Assembly (NCBI RefSeq): GCF_000829905.1
Contig: NZ_CDPP01000002.1
Coordinates: 1 to 64,000, forward strand
Reading direction: 5' to 3'
Length of the DNA stretch: 64,000 bases
From: Beduini massiliensis
GTDB taxonomy: Bacteria > Bacillota_I > Bacilli_A > Erysipelotrichales > Coprobacillaceae
Shown here in pieces: positions 26,551-37,036 of this stretch (positions are counted from its first letter, which is position 1; the number at the start of each line of letters is the position of its first letter). The position numbers and the translations under genes were made by a program. Under the pieces are notes generated by a model. It worked only from the letters and a program-made list of their open reading frames with translations, made no database searches and had not been told where the DNA came from.

Positions 26551-27909
26551 TCACCTCTCATATTTGCTTAAAATATAGTTAATTAATTGCTGCTTATCAT
26601 TTCCGGACAACTGTTGATCATAAGCATCTTCCAATATCGTTGAAAATGCCGGTCCGGGCAAATAGCCTAAAGCTTTTAAATCTTGTCCACATATCAGTGG
26701 AGGCAAAGCTATCATACCATAATTTTTCTTCATTTTATCGATATAAGCATTAAAATTTTCAATCGATTGGCGATCAATTCTAGCCCTTCCCATTTTATCA
26801 CAAATGCATAGGAGTGCCAAATCATCTATATGAACCCTTCCCTCTAATCTTTTCAAAACTTTAAGATAAGGATAAGATTTCATTCCCTGTCTGGAGGCAT
26901 TCATCAACACCATATGACATCGTACCATTAATGATACATAAGTCGATAATTCCTTATTGCAAGATAATGAATACATAAATTGATAGGCAAGCGGTTCTCC
27001 TATTAAATCATGATTAGGAGCTTTACCTTGAGCGGTGGTAACAGATGGCTTCCCGATATCATGAAGTAAAGCCGACCACATAAAACCTAACGGATTCACA
27101 GTTTTATCTTTACACAATGCCGCTAAATCCACCACTAACAAGGTATGATTCCACACATTGCCTTCGGGATGAAAATCTGCCCTCTGTATGGTTTTAGCCA
27201 ATAAAGGAAGCGGTTTTATCAACGCTTTGATTTCAAATAAGAAAGAGAGCCCCAGTGATGGCTGTACACTTAACAACAGCTTTGAGTATTCTTGAAATAT
27301 CCTTTTGGTACTTAGATGAACCAACTGATCTTTCATTACTGCACATACTTGTTTTGTATCAGGATCAATATGAAAATCCGGTAATTTTGCCTGCATTCTC
27401 GCTACTCTTAGCACTCTAAGAGGATCTTCTTTAAACGTTTTTTCATCAATGAAACGAATCACTTTATTCTCTAAATCCTGTATTCCCCCATTAGGGTCAA
27501 TCAGCTCACCACTGTAAGGATCTAATAATATACTATTGATCGTTAAATCTCGGCGTTTACAGGCTTCTTTAAAGTTTCTTTCCGTCAAATATTCCATCGA
27601 AAAATCTCGATGACCATCACCTGTCTTTGTTTCTTTTCTCGCTAAGGCAAAATCAAAATTAGGGAGGCATCCTAGCTTGAAAACGCTAAAGCTTCTGCCA
27701 ATCTTCTCTGTTTTTCCAAACTGTTTTAATACAATATGAAGATGTTGAGGCTCTAATCCATAAACCTCAACATCAATATCTTTATTTCCTTTTAACTTCA
27801 GCCATTCATCACGTACATAACCGCCAACGACATAAGCGTCTCCGCCTGCTTGTCTAATGGCATCAAAAACTGCTTTGACTTCGGGCGAGAAGTGACTGAA
27901 AAATTCCAT
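26551..27909 (-). CDS. cca: CCA tRNA nucleotidyltransferase with HD domain
   Basis: A 452-residue class II nucleotidyltransferase that adds or repairs the 3' CCA end of tRNAs. Signatures are GGYVRDEWL (about 28-36), the catalytic DIDVEVYG (about 43-50), [12 protein letters not shown] (about 117-128) and the RxxR-type [12 protein letters not shown]. An HD-type phosphohydrolase domain follows ([17 protein letters not shown], about 230-275). The ATG shares one base with the uvrB stop. Whether it adds C and A or A only cannot be settled by eye. Confidence 0.92.
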   Translation of the reverse strand: MEFFSHFSPEVKAVFDAIRQAGGDAYVVGGYVRDEWLKLKGNKDIDVEVYGLEPQHLHIVLKQFGKTEKIGRSFSVFKLGCLPNFDFALARKETKTGDGHRDFSMEYLTERNFKEACKRRDLTINSILLDPYSGELIDPNGGIQDLENKVIRFIDEKTFKEDPLRVLRVARMQAKLPDFHIDPDTKQVCAVMKDQLVHLSTKRIFQEYSKLLLSVQPSLGLSFLFEIKALIKPLPLLAKTIQRADFHPEGNVWNHTLLVVDLAALCKDKTVNPLGFMWSALLHDIGKPSVTTAQGKAPNHDLIGEPLAYQFMYSLSCNKELSTYVSLMVRCHMVLMNASRQGMKSYPYLKVLKRLEGRVHIDDLALLCICDKMGRARIDRQSIENFNAYIDKMKKNYGMIALPPLICGQDLKALGYLPGPAFSTILEDAYDQQLSGNDKQQLINYILSKYER

Positions 27910-29885
27910 TATTTCTCACCTTTTAACTCAATAAGGATATCTCGCAGTTCCATTGCTTTTTCAAAGTCTAAGACTTTGGCCGCTGCTTTCATCTGTGCTT
28001 CGATATCTTTGATTAGTTCTTCTTTTGCTTTCTTTGGTGCTTTCTTCCCCTTCTTCAACAAGTCAGCAGCAGAATCCACTGTATTTTCCAATCCGTGAAT
28101 CGCATCACGAATGTCTTTGATAATCGTTTTAGGGGTAATGTTATGTTCTTTATTATAGGCTTCTTGAATTTCACGACGGCGGTTTGTTTCTTTGATGGCT
28201 GAATCCATTGAATCCGTGATACGATCAGCATACATGATAACACGCCCCGAAGCATTACGGGCTGCACGTCCGATTGTTTGGATCAATGAACGATGACTTC
28301 TTAAGAACCCTTCTTTATCTGCATCTAAAATACAGACTAATGATACTTCCGGTAAATCTAACCCTTCTCTTAAAAGGTTGATCCCAATTAAGACATCATA
28401 TTTCCCTAAACGCAGATCACGTAGGATTTCCGTTCTTTCCAATGTTTTAGTTTCTGAATGAAGATACGACACTTTTAATCCGACCTCTTTTAAATAATCG
28501 GTCAAATCTTCTGCCATACGTTTTGTTAGTGTCGTGATTAATACACGTTCATTGCGCTTAATACGCTCATTAATCTCTCCGATGATATCATCAATCTGAT
28601 TGGCAATCGGTCTGACTTCGATAATCGGATCTAATAAACCGGTAGGGCGAATAATCTGTTCCACGTAATGATTGTTTACTTTTTCTAGTTCATAGTCTCC
28701 CGGTGTTGCTGAAACATAAATGGCCTGATTAATCAACGTTTCAAATTCTTCAAAACGCAAAGGACGGTTATCCAAAGCACTTGGCAAACGGAAACCATAA
28801 TCGACTAATACGTTTTTACGTGAACGGTCACCATTAAACATACCTCGGATCTGCGGCAGCATCACATGGGATTCATCCACCACTAATAAGAAATCTTTAG
28901 GGAAATAATCAATCAATGTATAAGGACGTTGTCCTGCCTGACGACCATCAATATGACGTGAATAGTTCTCGATTCCGGAACAGATGCCGACTTCTCGTAA
29001 CATTTCAATGTCATGGCGTGTACGCTGCTCCAAACGCTGATGCTCTAAAAGTTTATTATCTTCCTGTAATTCTTTTAAACGAATTTCTAATTCCTCACTG
29101 ATGCCATTGACTGCTCGATTCATTTGCTCCTTAGTGGTAACGTAATCATAAGCAGGATAAATTGTATAATGATTAAAGGCGTTTAAAACATTTCCGGTTA
29201 AGGGTTCAACTTCACAGATTCGCTCTACTTCATCTCCGAAAAGTTCAATACGGATAATCCAGTTTTCCGTATGTCCCGGCATGATTTCCACGACATCGCC
29301 ACGTACTCTGAATGTTCCGCGAGTTTGTTCAATATCGTTGCGAACATATTGGCGATCCACTAAATAGGTTAACAGTTCCTTACGGTCAATGATTTGTCCG
29401 ACACGCACACTAAAAATCATTTCTCGATATTGATTTGGATTTCCTAATCCATAAATAGAAGCCACCGATGCCACAACAATCGTATCTTCACGTTCTAATA
29501 ACGAGTTCATAGCGGAAGAACGCAGCATTTCAATTTCATAATTGGTAACTGATGTTTTATCGATATACGTATCACTTTTAGGAATATACGCTTCGGGTTG
29601 GTAAAAGTCGAAGTTTGATACAAAATATTCCACACGATTATTAGGGAAGAATTCTTTAAATTCAGAATATAACTGCCCAGCCAAAGTCTTATTATGAGCT
29701 AATATCAACGTTGGCTTATTCACTTTTGCGATGACATTGGAAACCGTAAATGTTTTTCCTGTCCCGGTTCCTCCTAAAAGGACTTGGACTTTTTTACCGT
29801 TTTCGATTCCTTCTACCAGTTCATTGATTGCCTTAGGCTGATCTCCGGTTGGCTTATATGAAGACACTAATTCAAATTTTGGCAT
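27909..29885 (-). CDS. uvrB: Excinuclease ABC subunit B
   Basis: A 658-residue DNA helicase-like subunit that receives damaged DNA from UvrA and recruits UvrC. Walker A is GGTGTGKTF (about 38-46). The beta-hairpin region includes YYQPEAY-like FYQPEAYIP, the helicase motifs include [11 protein letters not shown] (about 406) and QTIGRAARN, and a UVR domain ends the protein ([24 protein letters not shown]). A strong ribosome site precedes the start. It leads the uvrB-cca-uvrA set. Confidence 0.97.
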   Translation of the reverse strand: MPKFELVSSYKPTGDQPKAINELVEGIENGKKVQVLLGGTGTGKTFTVSNVIAKVNKPTLILAHNKTLAGQLYSEFKEFFPNNRVEYFVSNFDFYQPEAYIPKSDTYIDKTSVTNYEIEMLRSSAMNSLLEREDTIVVASVASIYGLGNPNQYREMIFSVRVGQIIDRKELLTYLVDRQYVRNDIEQTRGTFRVRGDVVEIMPGHTENWIIRIELFGDEVERICEVEPLTGNVLNAFNHYTIYPAYDYVTTKEQMNRAVNGISEELEIRLKELQEDNKLLEHQRLEQRTRHDIEMLREVGICSGIENYSRHIDGRQAGQRPYTLIDYFPKDFLLVVDESHVMLPQIRGMFNGDRSRKNVLVDYGFRLPSALDNRPLRFEEFETLINQAIYVSATPGDYELEKVNNHYVEQIIRPTGLLDPIIEVRPIANQIDDIIGEINERIKRNERVLITTLTKRMAEDLTDYLKEVGLKVSYLHSETKTLERTEILRDLRLGKYDVLIGINLLREGLDLPEVSLVCILDADKEGFLRSHRSLIQTIGRAARNASGRVIMYADRITDSMDSAIKETNRRREIQEAYNKEHNITPKTIIKDIRDAIHGLENTVDSAADLLKKGKKAPKKAKEELIKDIEAQMKAAAKVLDFEKAMELRDILIELKGEK

Positions 29886-29896
29886 AGACTCCCTCC

Positions 29897-31324
29897 TTAC
29901 TTAATCAGCGTTAGTAGTTTTTGGTATTGCTGATCATTATTTTCATCATTTATATATAAAATTACTTCTTTTATCAAAATCACACGGTCATCATCGGATA
30001 ATTCTCCGTTAACTTCTAATCCGTGGTTCTTTTCAAACTCGATTAATGCCTCTTTTGTCGATTCATTGAAATAACCATCTTCACGATCTAAATGATACCC
30101 TAATAGTTTCAGCATCATCTGCATTTGTTGGACACGTAAATCGACCATATCTGTTTTTAATGGGTCCGTCACCTCGAAATCATACAGATGACTGGCATCT
30201 ATATTGTTTACTTCAATGTCCGCGCTCAAACCTACTTCATTAATATTTTTTCCGCTTGGAAGCATCCATCTTGAAGAGGTGTATTTGACTACACTTAAAT
30301 CACTAAGGGTTACTTGAGTCTGAACAACGCCTTTGCCATAAGTTTTCGTACCAATTAACTGATACCCTAAAAGTTCCTGCAAACTTCCGGCAACAACTTC
30401 CGAAGCCGATGCTGTATTTTCATTCACTAAAATATATCCGTTCACAAACTTATAAGGGTCATTATTTTCAGACTGATAAATGACTTGTTTGCCGTTTTTA
30501 TCTTCTGTACTGAATTCTGTTTGTCCCTTACTTAAAAACAAATCGAGAATTCCTTTTGCGGATTGCAGGTATCCCCCCGTATTATTACGTAAATCGATAA
30601 CGATTGTCTCGATATTTTCTGTTTTAAAATAAGCTAATGCTTTTGCGACTTCTTTATCTGTGGTGGTTCCAAATGAACTTAAATGGATCAGTCCAAATTT
30701 CTTACCGTTTGCCTCTTTGATTTCATAGATTGCAGAGTAATCTACCGGTGCTCTTTTTAATGTTACTTCAAATTCTTCTTGATCACGTTTCACTTTCAAC
30801 AGCACTGTCGTTCCGCTGTTCCCCTTAATCAACTGAGCAATCTCGGTGCTGGTTAAACTAGACAAATCCTGATGATCTGCTTCAAGTAAGATGTCCCCCA
30901 TCTTTAATCCAGCGGTTTCTGCTGATGAGCCTACGTAGACTTGCGTAATAACCGGAACCCCGGCTGCCGTATTAAATGCTACCCCGATACCTTCATAATT
31001 TTTATTGATGGTATTTTCAAACTGAGTCAATTCTTCTGGGGTAAAACAGCTGTTATAAGGATCATTTACTGCTTCTACCATGGCTTTGGCTAATACATCA
31101 TCTAAATTGATATCATCGGATACATTCAGCCAATCATTTTTCAAGATATTGTAGACTTCTTCTATTTTTCCTAATGAGCTCTGTCCTAACGCCGTCTCAT
31201 TTTGTTTACCGTTCTCTTTTCCCAGCCAATAGCCACCGCCTAAACATAAGATCATCGCAATAATCATCGCTCCGGGATTAATTCTTATTTTCGCCTTCTT
31301 TTTTGGTTCTTCATTCAAGTTCAT
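29897..31324 (-). CDS. S41 carboxyl-terminal processing protease with a peptidoglycan-binding domain
   Basis: A 475-residue secreted or membrane-anchored serine protease of the CtpA/CtpB group. The order is an N-terminal membrane segment (about 15-33), a PDZ domain (about 95-180), an S41 core with [12 protein letters not shown] (Ser nucleophile) and [12 protein letters not shown] (catalytic Lys), and a C-terminal PG_binding_1 domain (about 400-450: [14 protein letters not shown]). In B. subtilis ctpB also lies next to ftsEX. It follows the PcsB-like hydrolase genes and could process them. An 8-base inverted repeat lies upstream. Confidence 0.93.
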   Translation of the reverse strand: MNLNEEPKKKAKIRINPGAMIIAMILCLGGGYWLGKENGKQNETALGQSSLGKIEEVYNILKNDWLNVSDDINLDDVLAKAMVEAVNDPYNSCFTPEELTQFENTINKNYEGIGVAFNTAAGVPVITQVYVGSSAETAGLKMGDILLEADHQDLSSLTSTEIAQLIKGNSGTTVLLKVKRDQEEFEVTLKRAPVDYSAIYEIKEANGKKFGLIHLSSFGTTTDKEVAKALAYFKTENIETIVIDLRNNTGGYLQSAKGILDLFLSKGQTEFSTEDKNGKQVIYQSENNDPYKFVNGYILVNENTASASEVVAGSLQELLGYQLIGTKTYGKGVVQTQVTLSDLSVVKYTSSRWMLPSGKNINEVGLSADIEVNNIDASHLYDFEVTDPLKTDMVDLRVQQMQMMLKLLGYHLDREDGYFNESTKEALIEFEKNHGLEVNGELSDDDRVILIKEVILYINDENNDQQYQKLLTLIK

Positions 31325-31375
31325 CCAATCACCTCAATAAGGATATTCTACCACAAAAATGCTGAATATATTATT

Positions 31376-31400
31376 AAAATGTACTTTTTGTTTACATTTT
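31376..31400 (-). promoter_or_regulatory. Inverted repeat upstream of the S41 protease gene
   Basis: AAAATGTA and TACATTTT are perfect 8-base arms around a 9-base spacer, 52 bases upstream of the protease start. It is AT-rich and could be an operator or chance. Confidence 0.3.
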
Positions 31401-31483
31401 GTTTCTACTTTTATTAAAGCATTTCTAACCTTGTCGAACCGTATCTTTTATTCCCATAATTTGGTAAAAATTAGACTTTCCAA

Positions 31484-31513
31484 CAAAAAAAGGCAGAACA
31501 TTTGTTCCACCTT
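31484..31513 (-). terminator. Terminator after the first PcsB-like gene
   Basis: AAGGTGGAACA pairs with TGTTCTGCCTT (two G-U pairs) and is followed by seven Ts on the minus strand. It overlaps the last codon of the gene at 31512, so the downstream S41 gene needs its own promoter or read-through. Confidence 0.8.
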
Positions 31514-32708
31514 ATAAATATCTTCTCGCTCCGCAGAATGTGTTTTGCCAATACGCAATATTGACATTCGAGTACATCACTGTACTTCCCGGCTGCGGTG
31601 CATGGACCATAATTCCGTTTCCGACATACATCCCCACATGACTGCAATAACCATCCGTACTAAAGAAAATCAAATCTCCCGGTTGGAAATTTCCCCAACC
31701 TACCTCTGTTCCTTGTTTAATTTGATCCCATGTAGTGCGTCCAATCCAGATTCCGGCAGCTTGTAAATAAGCTTGTGAGGTCAATCCTGAGCAGTCATAA
31801 CCGTTGGGTCCGCTTCCGCCCCAAATATAAGGCAAGCCGATCTTGCTGGTTGCCCAAGCAACGACCGCGGCTGCATCTCCTGTAGCTTCCGCCCCGCCTC
31901 CGGCACTCGCTCCGCCGTTATTGATCCATTCCTGCTGTTCCAAAGAGATACGGCTCTCATTCAATGCAGCATCTAATGCGGCATTAAATTCATCTGCTTC
32001 AGCCTTTTCTTTTTGTTGACTGTCTAATTGAGCCGCATACTGATTCACCAAATCCGTATACTCATTCTCTTTTGCAACCTGTTCTGCTTTTAAGCTTTCT
32101 AAAGTTGCTTTGGCATCTTCTGCCCAAACTTTTTGTTCTTCTAAATCTTTTTTATCTTGATTTAACTGTTCGATTAACTGCTTATCGTTCGCCGTTAATT
32201 CATTAATCCCCTCAATACGAGAGAATAAATCAGAAAAATCACTTGCTCCTAAAATAAAGCTTAAAAATTGGTTTGAGTTTGAATAGGTCTGCATCGCATA
32301 TAGACGTTCTCTTAACAATCCTTCACGATAAGCAATATCCTCTTCTTTATTTTTTATATTCGCTAAAATATAATCAATCTCTGCCTGCTGTGAAGCAATC
32401 TGATCATTAAATGAATCAATCGTCACATGCACTGCATTGATCTTTTCTTTTGTAGTGGTTAAATCTGATTCCAATGCATCAATATTATTTTGAATATTCG
32501 CTGTTTTATCTTTCAAATAGCTATTAAATTCTTCACATACAGCAATCTCATTTCGTGAGAGTGTATTCGATGAACATTTCTCCATGTAGGCACGTTCATT
32601 TTCCGCAAAATCATTTTCTGCATTGACTGTGTGAGAACCGCTAAGTGCCACAACCATTGTGCAGCTTCCCACTAATAGCCATTTAATAAAGTTTGATTTT
32701 TTTCTCAT
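31512..32708 (-). CDS. PcsB/CwlO-like NlpC/P60 peptidoglycan hydrolase (paralogue 1)
   Basis: A 398-residue exported endopeptidase. A signal peptide (about 1-30) precedes a conserved CX12C pair (about 45-58), a long coiled coil (about 60-250) with a RLYAMQTYSNSNQFLSFILGASDFSDLF hinge in the middle, a Gly/Ala linker, and a C-terminal NlpC/P60 domain. The catalytic Cys is in GYDCSGL and the His in CSHVGMYVGNG. Coiled-coil hydrolases of this type (PcsB, CwlO) are switched on by FtsEX at the membrane. It is the second of two tandem copies downstream of ftsE-ftsX, so activation by FtsEX is a strong inference. Confidence 0.93.
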   Translation of the reverse strand: MRKKSNFIKWLLVGSCTMVVALSGSHTVNAENDFAENERAYMEKCSSNTLSRNEIAVCEEFNSYLKDKTANIQNNIDALESDLTTTKEKINAVHVTIDSFNDQIASQQAEIDYILANIKNKEEDIAYREGLLRERLYAMQTYSNSNQFLSFILGASDFSDLFSRIEGINELTANDKQLIEQLNQDKKDLEEQKVWAEDAKATLESLKAEQVAKENEYTDLVNQYAAQLDSQQKEKAEADEFNAALDAALNESRISLEQQEWINNGGASAGGGAEATGDAAAVVAWATSKIGLPYIWGGSGPNGYDCSGLTSQAYLQAAGIWIGRTTWDQIKQGTEVGWGNFQPGDLIFFSTDGYCSHVGMYVGNGIMVHAPQPGSTVMYSNVNIAYWQNTFCGARRYL

Positions 32709-32735
32709 TCCTTATTCCTTTCCTCCTTTTAGAAG

Positions 32736-34133
32736 CTATATAAATCTTCTAATTGTATAGCAATGGTTATACCATGTAGAACTTGCATTCAAGTTAATCA
32801 TATGTACCCCCAAACCATCATTTGGTGTCGATGTATGGACCATCATTCCATTACCGGCATACATTCCAACATGGTCGGTTCGCCCATCGTAATCCCAATC
32901 AAATAAGATAAGATCACCAGGCTGCATACTATCCCAAGACACTTCATAACCTCTTACTTGCTGGTCAAGTGTTGAGTAGCCAACATATATACCAAACTCT
33001 CTATATGCCCAATAGGTTAGTCCGGAACAATCAAAAGCCAAGGTTCCGGTGCCATAATAATTTTCTAACCCATTATACCAACCGGCTGCGGCTGCATCTG
33101 TATAACAGCCTTTTAACCATCCAATCAATTCGGAAGTGATAGGCTGTCCTTTTCCACCCCAAACATATGGGCTGCCTTTTTGGCTTATTGCCATTTGGAC
33201 TACCTCCAAACCTAAAGATGAAGCATCCTGACCGCCGCCGTTATTCCCACTGTCGGTATCGCCATTTCCATTATCTGAACCTGAATCATCGGAATCGGTT
33301 CCGCCATTATCCGGTGTACTGGGTTTATTCTGCTGTTCTTCCAGCCATTTTTGATAAGCTTCTTGTTCGGCAATACTTGCCTGACTGCTCGCTACTGCGC
33401 TTGCCAATTGATTGATGACAGGCTCAGTCAGTTTTTGTCGTTCTTCCACATACCCAAGCTTAGCTACATAATCTGCTAATTGAGTATTCAATTGATCTTG
33501 GTACAGCGTTTTTTGTTCCTGTAACAACGCTAAATTGTTTTTAGATTCTTCCATCAAATTCTTTTGTTCTTCGTTGGCAATTTTATCATTCGCTAAACGA
33601 TTCATCAAATCCTTATCATAAGAAGTCAGCTGATTGACCCCATCTATTCTGGAAAACAAATCTGAAAAGCTTGTTGCACCAATGATAAAAGCAAAGAATT
33701 GGTTGGAATTCACATACATCTGCATCGCATATAAACGTGCTTTTAAACTTTCTTCTAATTCCTGAATATTACTTGTCAATGTATTAATATTCTCGGAAGC
33801 ATAATTTATTTCTTCTTGTTTATTTTGAATTTGTAAATCAATCGCATTAATTTCATCTCTTAATGTATCAATTTGTCCTTCAGTATCGTCAATGGATGAC
33901 TGTAAATCTGCCATGCTATTTTTCAAATTTTCATTTTTTGCTTTTAAATATTCATTGAACTGGCTGCAAATCTCTATATCCTTTTTTGACATTTCAGAGG
34001 ATTTACAACGTTCGATATACTCGCGTTCATTGATTTCAAAATCATCCTCTGCTTGTACTTTGTAGGATAAGTCTGCACCGCAAACGATGAAAGTGAAACA
34101 AATGCACAGTCCTATTTTTATAAATTTATTCAT
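32736..34133 (-). CDS. PcsB/CwlO-like NlpC/P60 peptidoglycan hydrolase (paralogue 2)
   Basis: A 465-residue paralogue of the next gene. It has a signal peptide (about 1-28), the same CX12C pair, a coiled coil with the hinge (LYAMQMYVNSNQFFAFIIGATSFSDLF), an Asp/Ser/Gly-rich linker, and an NlpC/P60 domain. The domain differs by an insertion of about 30 residues between VWGGKG and the active-site FDCSGL, with an extra Cys. The catalytic His is in TDHVGMYAGNG. Its stop and the ftsX stop region are adjacent, so it is translated right after FtsX. The two copies probably arose by tandem duplication and may act at different sites. Confidence 0.93.
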   Translation of the reverse strand: MNKFIKIGLCICFTFIVCGADLSYKVQAEDDFEINEREYIERCKSSEMSKKDIEICSQFNEYLKAKNENLKNSMADLQSSIDDTEGQIDTLRDEINAIDLQIQNKQEEINYASENINTLTSNIQELEESLKARLYAMQMYVNSNQFFAFIIGATSFSDLFSRIDGVNQLTSYDKDLMNRLANDKIANEEQKNLMEESKNNLALLQEQKTLYQDQLNTQLADYVAKLGYVEERQKLTEPVINQLASAVASSQASIAEQEAYQKWLEEQQNKPSTPDNGGTDSDDSGSDNGNGDTDSGNNGGGQDASSLGLEVVQMAISQKGSPYVWGGKGQPITSELIGWLKGCYTDAAAAGWYNGLENYYGTGTLAFDCSGLTYWAYREFGIYVGYSTLDQQVRGYEVSWDSMQPGDLILFDWDYDGRTDHVGMYAGNGMMVHTSTPNDGLGVHMINLNASSTWYNHCYTIRRFI

Positions 34134-35047
34134 TAAAATTTCAAGAATTTACGGATAGAGAAGTAACTTCCTACAAGTCCTACTCCTGATCCTAATCCGG
34201 CAAGTATCAATGAGAATTGATAAACGAATGGTGATGCTGGTCTTAATGACAGCAATGAAGAAAAGAAAACACCATTCATTTGATTATACATTGCTGTATA
34301 TCCAAACATTAAGATTAAACATGGCACAACAGCACCAAATAGACCGATTAATATCCCTTCAATCATAAAAGGAATACGAATATACCAGTTTGAAGCTCCT
34401 ACCATACGCATGATTGAGATTTCCGTCTGTCTTGCCGTAATCGCTACTTTGATCGTATTTGAAATCAGCATCAATGCGATGATTCCCAACGCCACGATAA
34501 AGATAGCTCCGCCGTTACGCACATTTTCTAATGTTTTGACTAATTCGGCAGTGGACTCTCCACCATAATTGGTTTTATTCACATGATCGATGTTCATAAT
34601 TTGTTTTGCAATCTGCGATAAATTCTGAGCATCCTCTACCTCTACCACATACGCATCACCTAAAGGATTTTCTTCTCCTTTATATGTACCAAATAAACTT
34701 TGCCCATCTTCACCATAAGCATCGATAAGTTTATCTAATTCTGACTCTTTTGAAGAGTACACCACAGATTTAATTTGACCAATTTTGTTGATTTCTTCCC
34801 CCACTTGCTGTACATCTTCTGCAGAGGCATCACTTTCTAGCTGAACGTAAATGGTCAAACTTTCTTCAACTGACGTGGTCATATCTTGTACGTTTATTGC
34901 GACAACACCAATTAAACCAATCAGCAATAAAGTTATTGTCACTGCGAAAATAGAAGAAGCACTCATGACCCCATTGCGCCATATGCTCTGTATCGCTGTG
35001 ATTAAATGCTTTGGCAAGTTTCGTATACAACTACTAATTTCTTTCAC
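34133..35047 (-). CDS. ftsX: Cell-division permease-like protein FtsX
   Basis: Membrane partner of FtsE. Four segments (near 30-50, then three in the last 130 residues) flank a large extracytoplasmic domain (about 55-160) that would touch the coiled-coil hydrolases. The motif MRMVGASNWYIRIPFMIEG is typical. Three starts are possible. The ATG at 35098 would overlap ftsE by 65 bases, and the ATG at 35056 touches the GGGGGG ribosome site, so I prefer the GTG at 35047, about ten bases downstream of it. This start is uncertain. It overlaps ftsE by 14 bases. Confidence 0.9.
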   Translation of the reverse strand: MKEISSCIRNLPKHLITAIQSIWRNGVMSASSIFAVTITLLLIGLIGVVAINVQDMTTSVEESLTIYVQLESDASAEDVQQVGEEINKIGQIKSVVYSSKESELDKLIDAYGEDGQSLFGTYKGEENPLGDAYVVEVEDAQNLSQIAKQIMNIDHVNKTNYGGESTAELVKTLENVRNGGAIFIVALGIIALMLISNTIKVAITARQTEISIMRMVGASNWYIRIPFMIEGILIGLFGAVVPCLILMFGYTAMYNQMNGVFFSSLLSLRPASPFVYQFSLILAGLGSGVGLVGSYFSIRKFLKF

Positions 35048-35729
35048 TATAATCATACCCCCCTGCCATTGTATCCGATGATACACATCCATCGGCAATC
35101 GTAATTGTTCTTTGTTTATATTCCTCTACAATCGTAATATCATGAGTAACTACGATCACAGTTGTTTTATGTTCTTTGTTGATCTTCATTAATATTTCAA
35201 TAATCTCACGTGACGTTGAAGGATCTAAGTTCCCCGTCGGTTCATCGGCAATCAATACCTTGGGCGAATTCACAATCGCTCTGGCAATCGCCACACGTTG
35301 CTGCTGTCCTCCCGAAAGCTGATGGGGATAAGCATTCGCTTTATCTTCCAACCCTACTAAACGCAGTGTTTCTTTAACTCTTGTTCGTATTTGTGTCTTA
35401 GGTGTATCAATTACCTCTAAAGCAAATGCTACATTTTCAAACACTGTTCTTCTTGGCAAAAGACGGTAGTTCTGAAAGACTACACCGATCTTTCTTCTAA
35501 AATAAGGAACATGTCGATTCTTTATTGATGAAACATCCACTCCATCTACAATCACATTTCCTGATGTCGCTTTCTCTTCACGATATAACAATTTAATAAA
35601 TGTGGATTTTCCAGCTCCGGTTGGTCCGATAATATATACGAATTCTCCGGGTTCAATAGAAAGATCCATCTTATTTAAAGCGTGTACGCCTGTTTTATAC
35701 TTTTTAGTTACTCCTTGGAGTTTAATCAT
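35034..35729 (-). CDS. ftsE: Cell-division ATP-binding protein FtsE
   Basis: An ABC ATPase of 231 residues that, with FtsX, transmits ATP hydrolysis to activate wall hydrolases outside the membrane. Walker [11 protein letters not shown] (about 35-44), Q-loop QNYRLLP, signature LSGGQQQR (about 138-145) and Walker [13 protein letters not shown] are all intact. I chose the ATG at 35729 because GGGTG is spaced six bases upstream, whereas the GTG at 35738 overlaps it. An extended -10 (TGCTATAAT) lies just upstream, giving a very short leader. Confidence 0.95.
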   Translation of the reverse strand: MIKLQGVTKKYKTGVHALNKMDLSIEPGEFVYIIGPTGAGKSTFIKLLYREEKATSGNVIVDGVDVSSIKNRHVPYFRRKIGVVFQNYRLLPRRTVFENVAFALEVIDTPKTQIRTRVKETLRLVGLEDKANAYPHQLSGGQQQRVAIARAIVNSPKVLIADEPTGNLDPSTSREIIEILMKINKEHKTTVIVVTHDITIVEEYKQRTITIADGCVSSDTMAGGYDYSERN

Positions 35730-35747
35730 TTTCATCACCCGCTTACA

Positions 35748-35756
35748 ATTATAGCA
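35748..35756 (-). promoter_or_regulatory. Extended -10 promoter of the ftsEX operon
   Basis: TGCTATAAT on the minus strand combines a TGN motif with a perfect -10 (35748-35753). A TTGACA at 35764-35769 lies only ten bases upstream, too close to act as -35 for this -10. Transcription would begin about 12-15 bases before the ftsE start. Confidence 0.55.
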
Positions 35757-35883
35757 TACTAAATGTCAAAACCTGTATGATTTTATAAAAATATGTAAAA
35801 AATTTTTTATTTATTATATCACGAACTCTAGTTTAAATTATCTTCTGTAAATCACATATTTTTAACATTATTTTCTTATTTTT

Positions 35884-35898
35884 TTATCACTGTGATAA
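35884..35898. repeat. Short inverted repeat between prfB and ftsE
   Basis: TTATCAC and GTGATAA are perfect seven-base arms around a single T. It lies about 130 bases upstream of the ftsE -10 and beyond the prfB terminator, so it is a possible operator. No regulator is recognised. Confidence 0.3.
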
Positions 35899-35908
35899 GG
35901 CCTAAAAA

Positions 35909-35938
35909 GAAAAAAGACTATAACCTAAATTATAGTCT
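35909..35938 (-). terminator. Terminator after prfB
   Basis: AGACTATA/TATAGTCT arms (35915-35938) are followed by a T run on the minus strand, and the stem overlaps the prfB stop codon. It closes the secA-prfB unit. Confidence 0.85.
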
Positions 35939-37034
35939 ATTGAATCTCCCAACGTAAATAAGCGTAGATAAAATCAAACAAATCACCGTCCATGACACGG
36001 TCAACCTGGCTTGTTTCGTAATTTGTACGCGCATCTTTTACTAAGGAATAGGGATGCATCACATAGGAACGAATCTGTGAACCCCAGCCGATTTCCAACT
36101 GTTCACCTTTGATCTCTCTTAGCTTTGCCTGCTGTTCTTCTATCATTTTTTGATAAAGCTTAGACTTCAGCATCACCATCGCTTGTTCTCGGTTTTTGAT
36201 TTGAGAACGCTGAGTCTGACAAGAGGTCACAATTCCGGTCGGAATATGGGTAATACGCACCGCTGAATCGGTCGTATTAATATGCTGACCCCCTGCTCCC
36301 GATGAACGATAAGTATCAATTCTCAAATCTTCTGTACGAACTTCAATTTCAATGTCATTATTGAATTCCGGCATTACATCTACCGAAGCAAATGAAGTGT
36401 GACGTCTGGCATTAGAATCAAATGGAGAGATACGTACTAAGCGATGCACTCCTTTTTCTGATTTTAAATAGCCATAAGCATTATAGCCTTTAACTAAGAA
36501 TGTGACTGATTTGATTCCCGCTTCTTCACCGTCTAAATAATCCAATACTTCGACTTTAAAATCTGCCTTATTTGAAAAACGGGTATACATCCTAAACAGC
36601 ATTTCTGCCCAATCCTGACTTTCTGTTCCGCCGGCACCGGGATGAATTTCTACAATAGCATTCAAGTGATCATATTCATGAGATAACAACATATCTTTTT
36701 CAAACGCATCAAGTTCAATTTCAAACTGCTGGTAATCTTCATCCAAAATCAGCGTGAAGTCTTCATCGCCTTCTTTAGCTAGTTCATAAGTTTCATTCAG
36801 TTCTGCTAATTTATGATTTAATGCATTATATTGATCGACCGCTTTCTTTAACCCCGTTAACCGATCGTAAATACGCTTGGCATGATCCGGGTCATTCCAA
36901 AATCCTTCTTCTAATGTTTGCGCAGTTAATGATTCGATTTCCATTTCCTTTGTACTCACATCTAGCGACTGGCTTAATTGTTCGAGTAATAAATGGGCTT
37001 TTTCAAGCCCATTTTTAATTTCGTATAATTCCAA
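35937..37034 (-). CDS. prfB: Peptide chain release factor 2, no programmed frameshift
   Basis: A 365-residue RF2 that releases peptides at UGA and UAA. The tripeptide-type [17 protein letters not shown] region and the catalytic GGQ ([19 protein letters not shown], about 240) are present. Most bacterial prfB genes have an in-frame UGA near codon 26 that needs a +1 shift. Here codons continue in frame (Ser-Leu-Asp at the usual site), so the autoregulatory shift is absent. The start is a TTG two bases after the secA stop with no visible ribosome site, implying coupling to secA. A perfect 10-base hairpin lies at codons 7-15. Confidence 0.95.
   Translation of the reverse strand: MELYEIKNGLEKAHLLLEQLSQSLDVSTKEMEIESLTAQTLEEGFWNDPDHAKRIYDRLTGLKKAVDQYNALNHKLAELNETYELAKEGDEDFTLILDEDYQQFEIELDAFEKDMLLSHEYDHLNAIVEIHPGAGGTESQDWAEMLFRMYTRFSNKADFKVEVLDYLDGEEAGIKSVTFLVKGYNAYGYLKSEKGVHRLVRISPFDSNARRHTSFASVDVMPEFNNDIEIEVRTEDLRIDTYRSSGAGGQHINTTDSAVRITHIPTGIVTSCQTQRSQIKNREQAMVMLKSKLYQKMIEEQQAKLREIKGEQLEIGWGSQIRSYVMHPYSLVKDARTNYETSQVDRVMDGDLFDFIYAYLRWEIQ
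36991..37014 (-). repeat. Perfect hairpin inside the first codons of prfB
   Basis: On the transcript AAATGGGCTT and AAGCCCATTT pair over ten bases around a GAAA tetraloop, starting 21 bases after the TTG. No T run follows, so it is not a terminator in this direction. It could slow or gate initiation on prfB. Confidence 0.65.
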
Positions 37035-37036
37035 GA

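Noticed and set aside
35764..35769. TTGACA as -35 of the ftsE promoter
   Set aside because: Only ten bases separate it from TATAAT; too close. Extended -10 is the better explanation.
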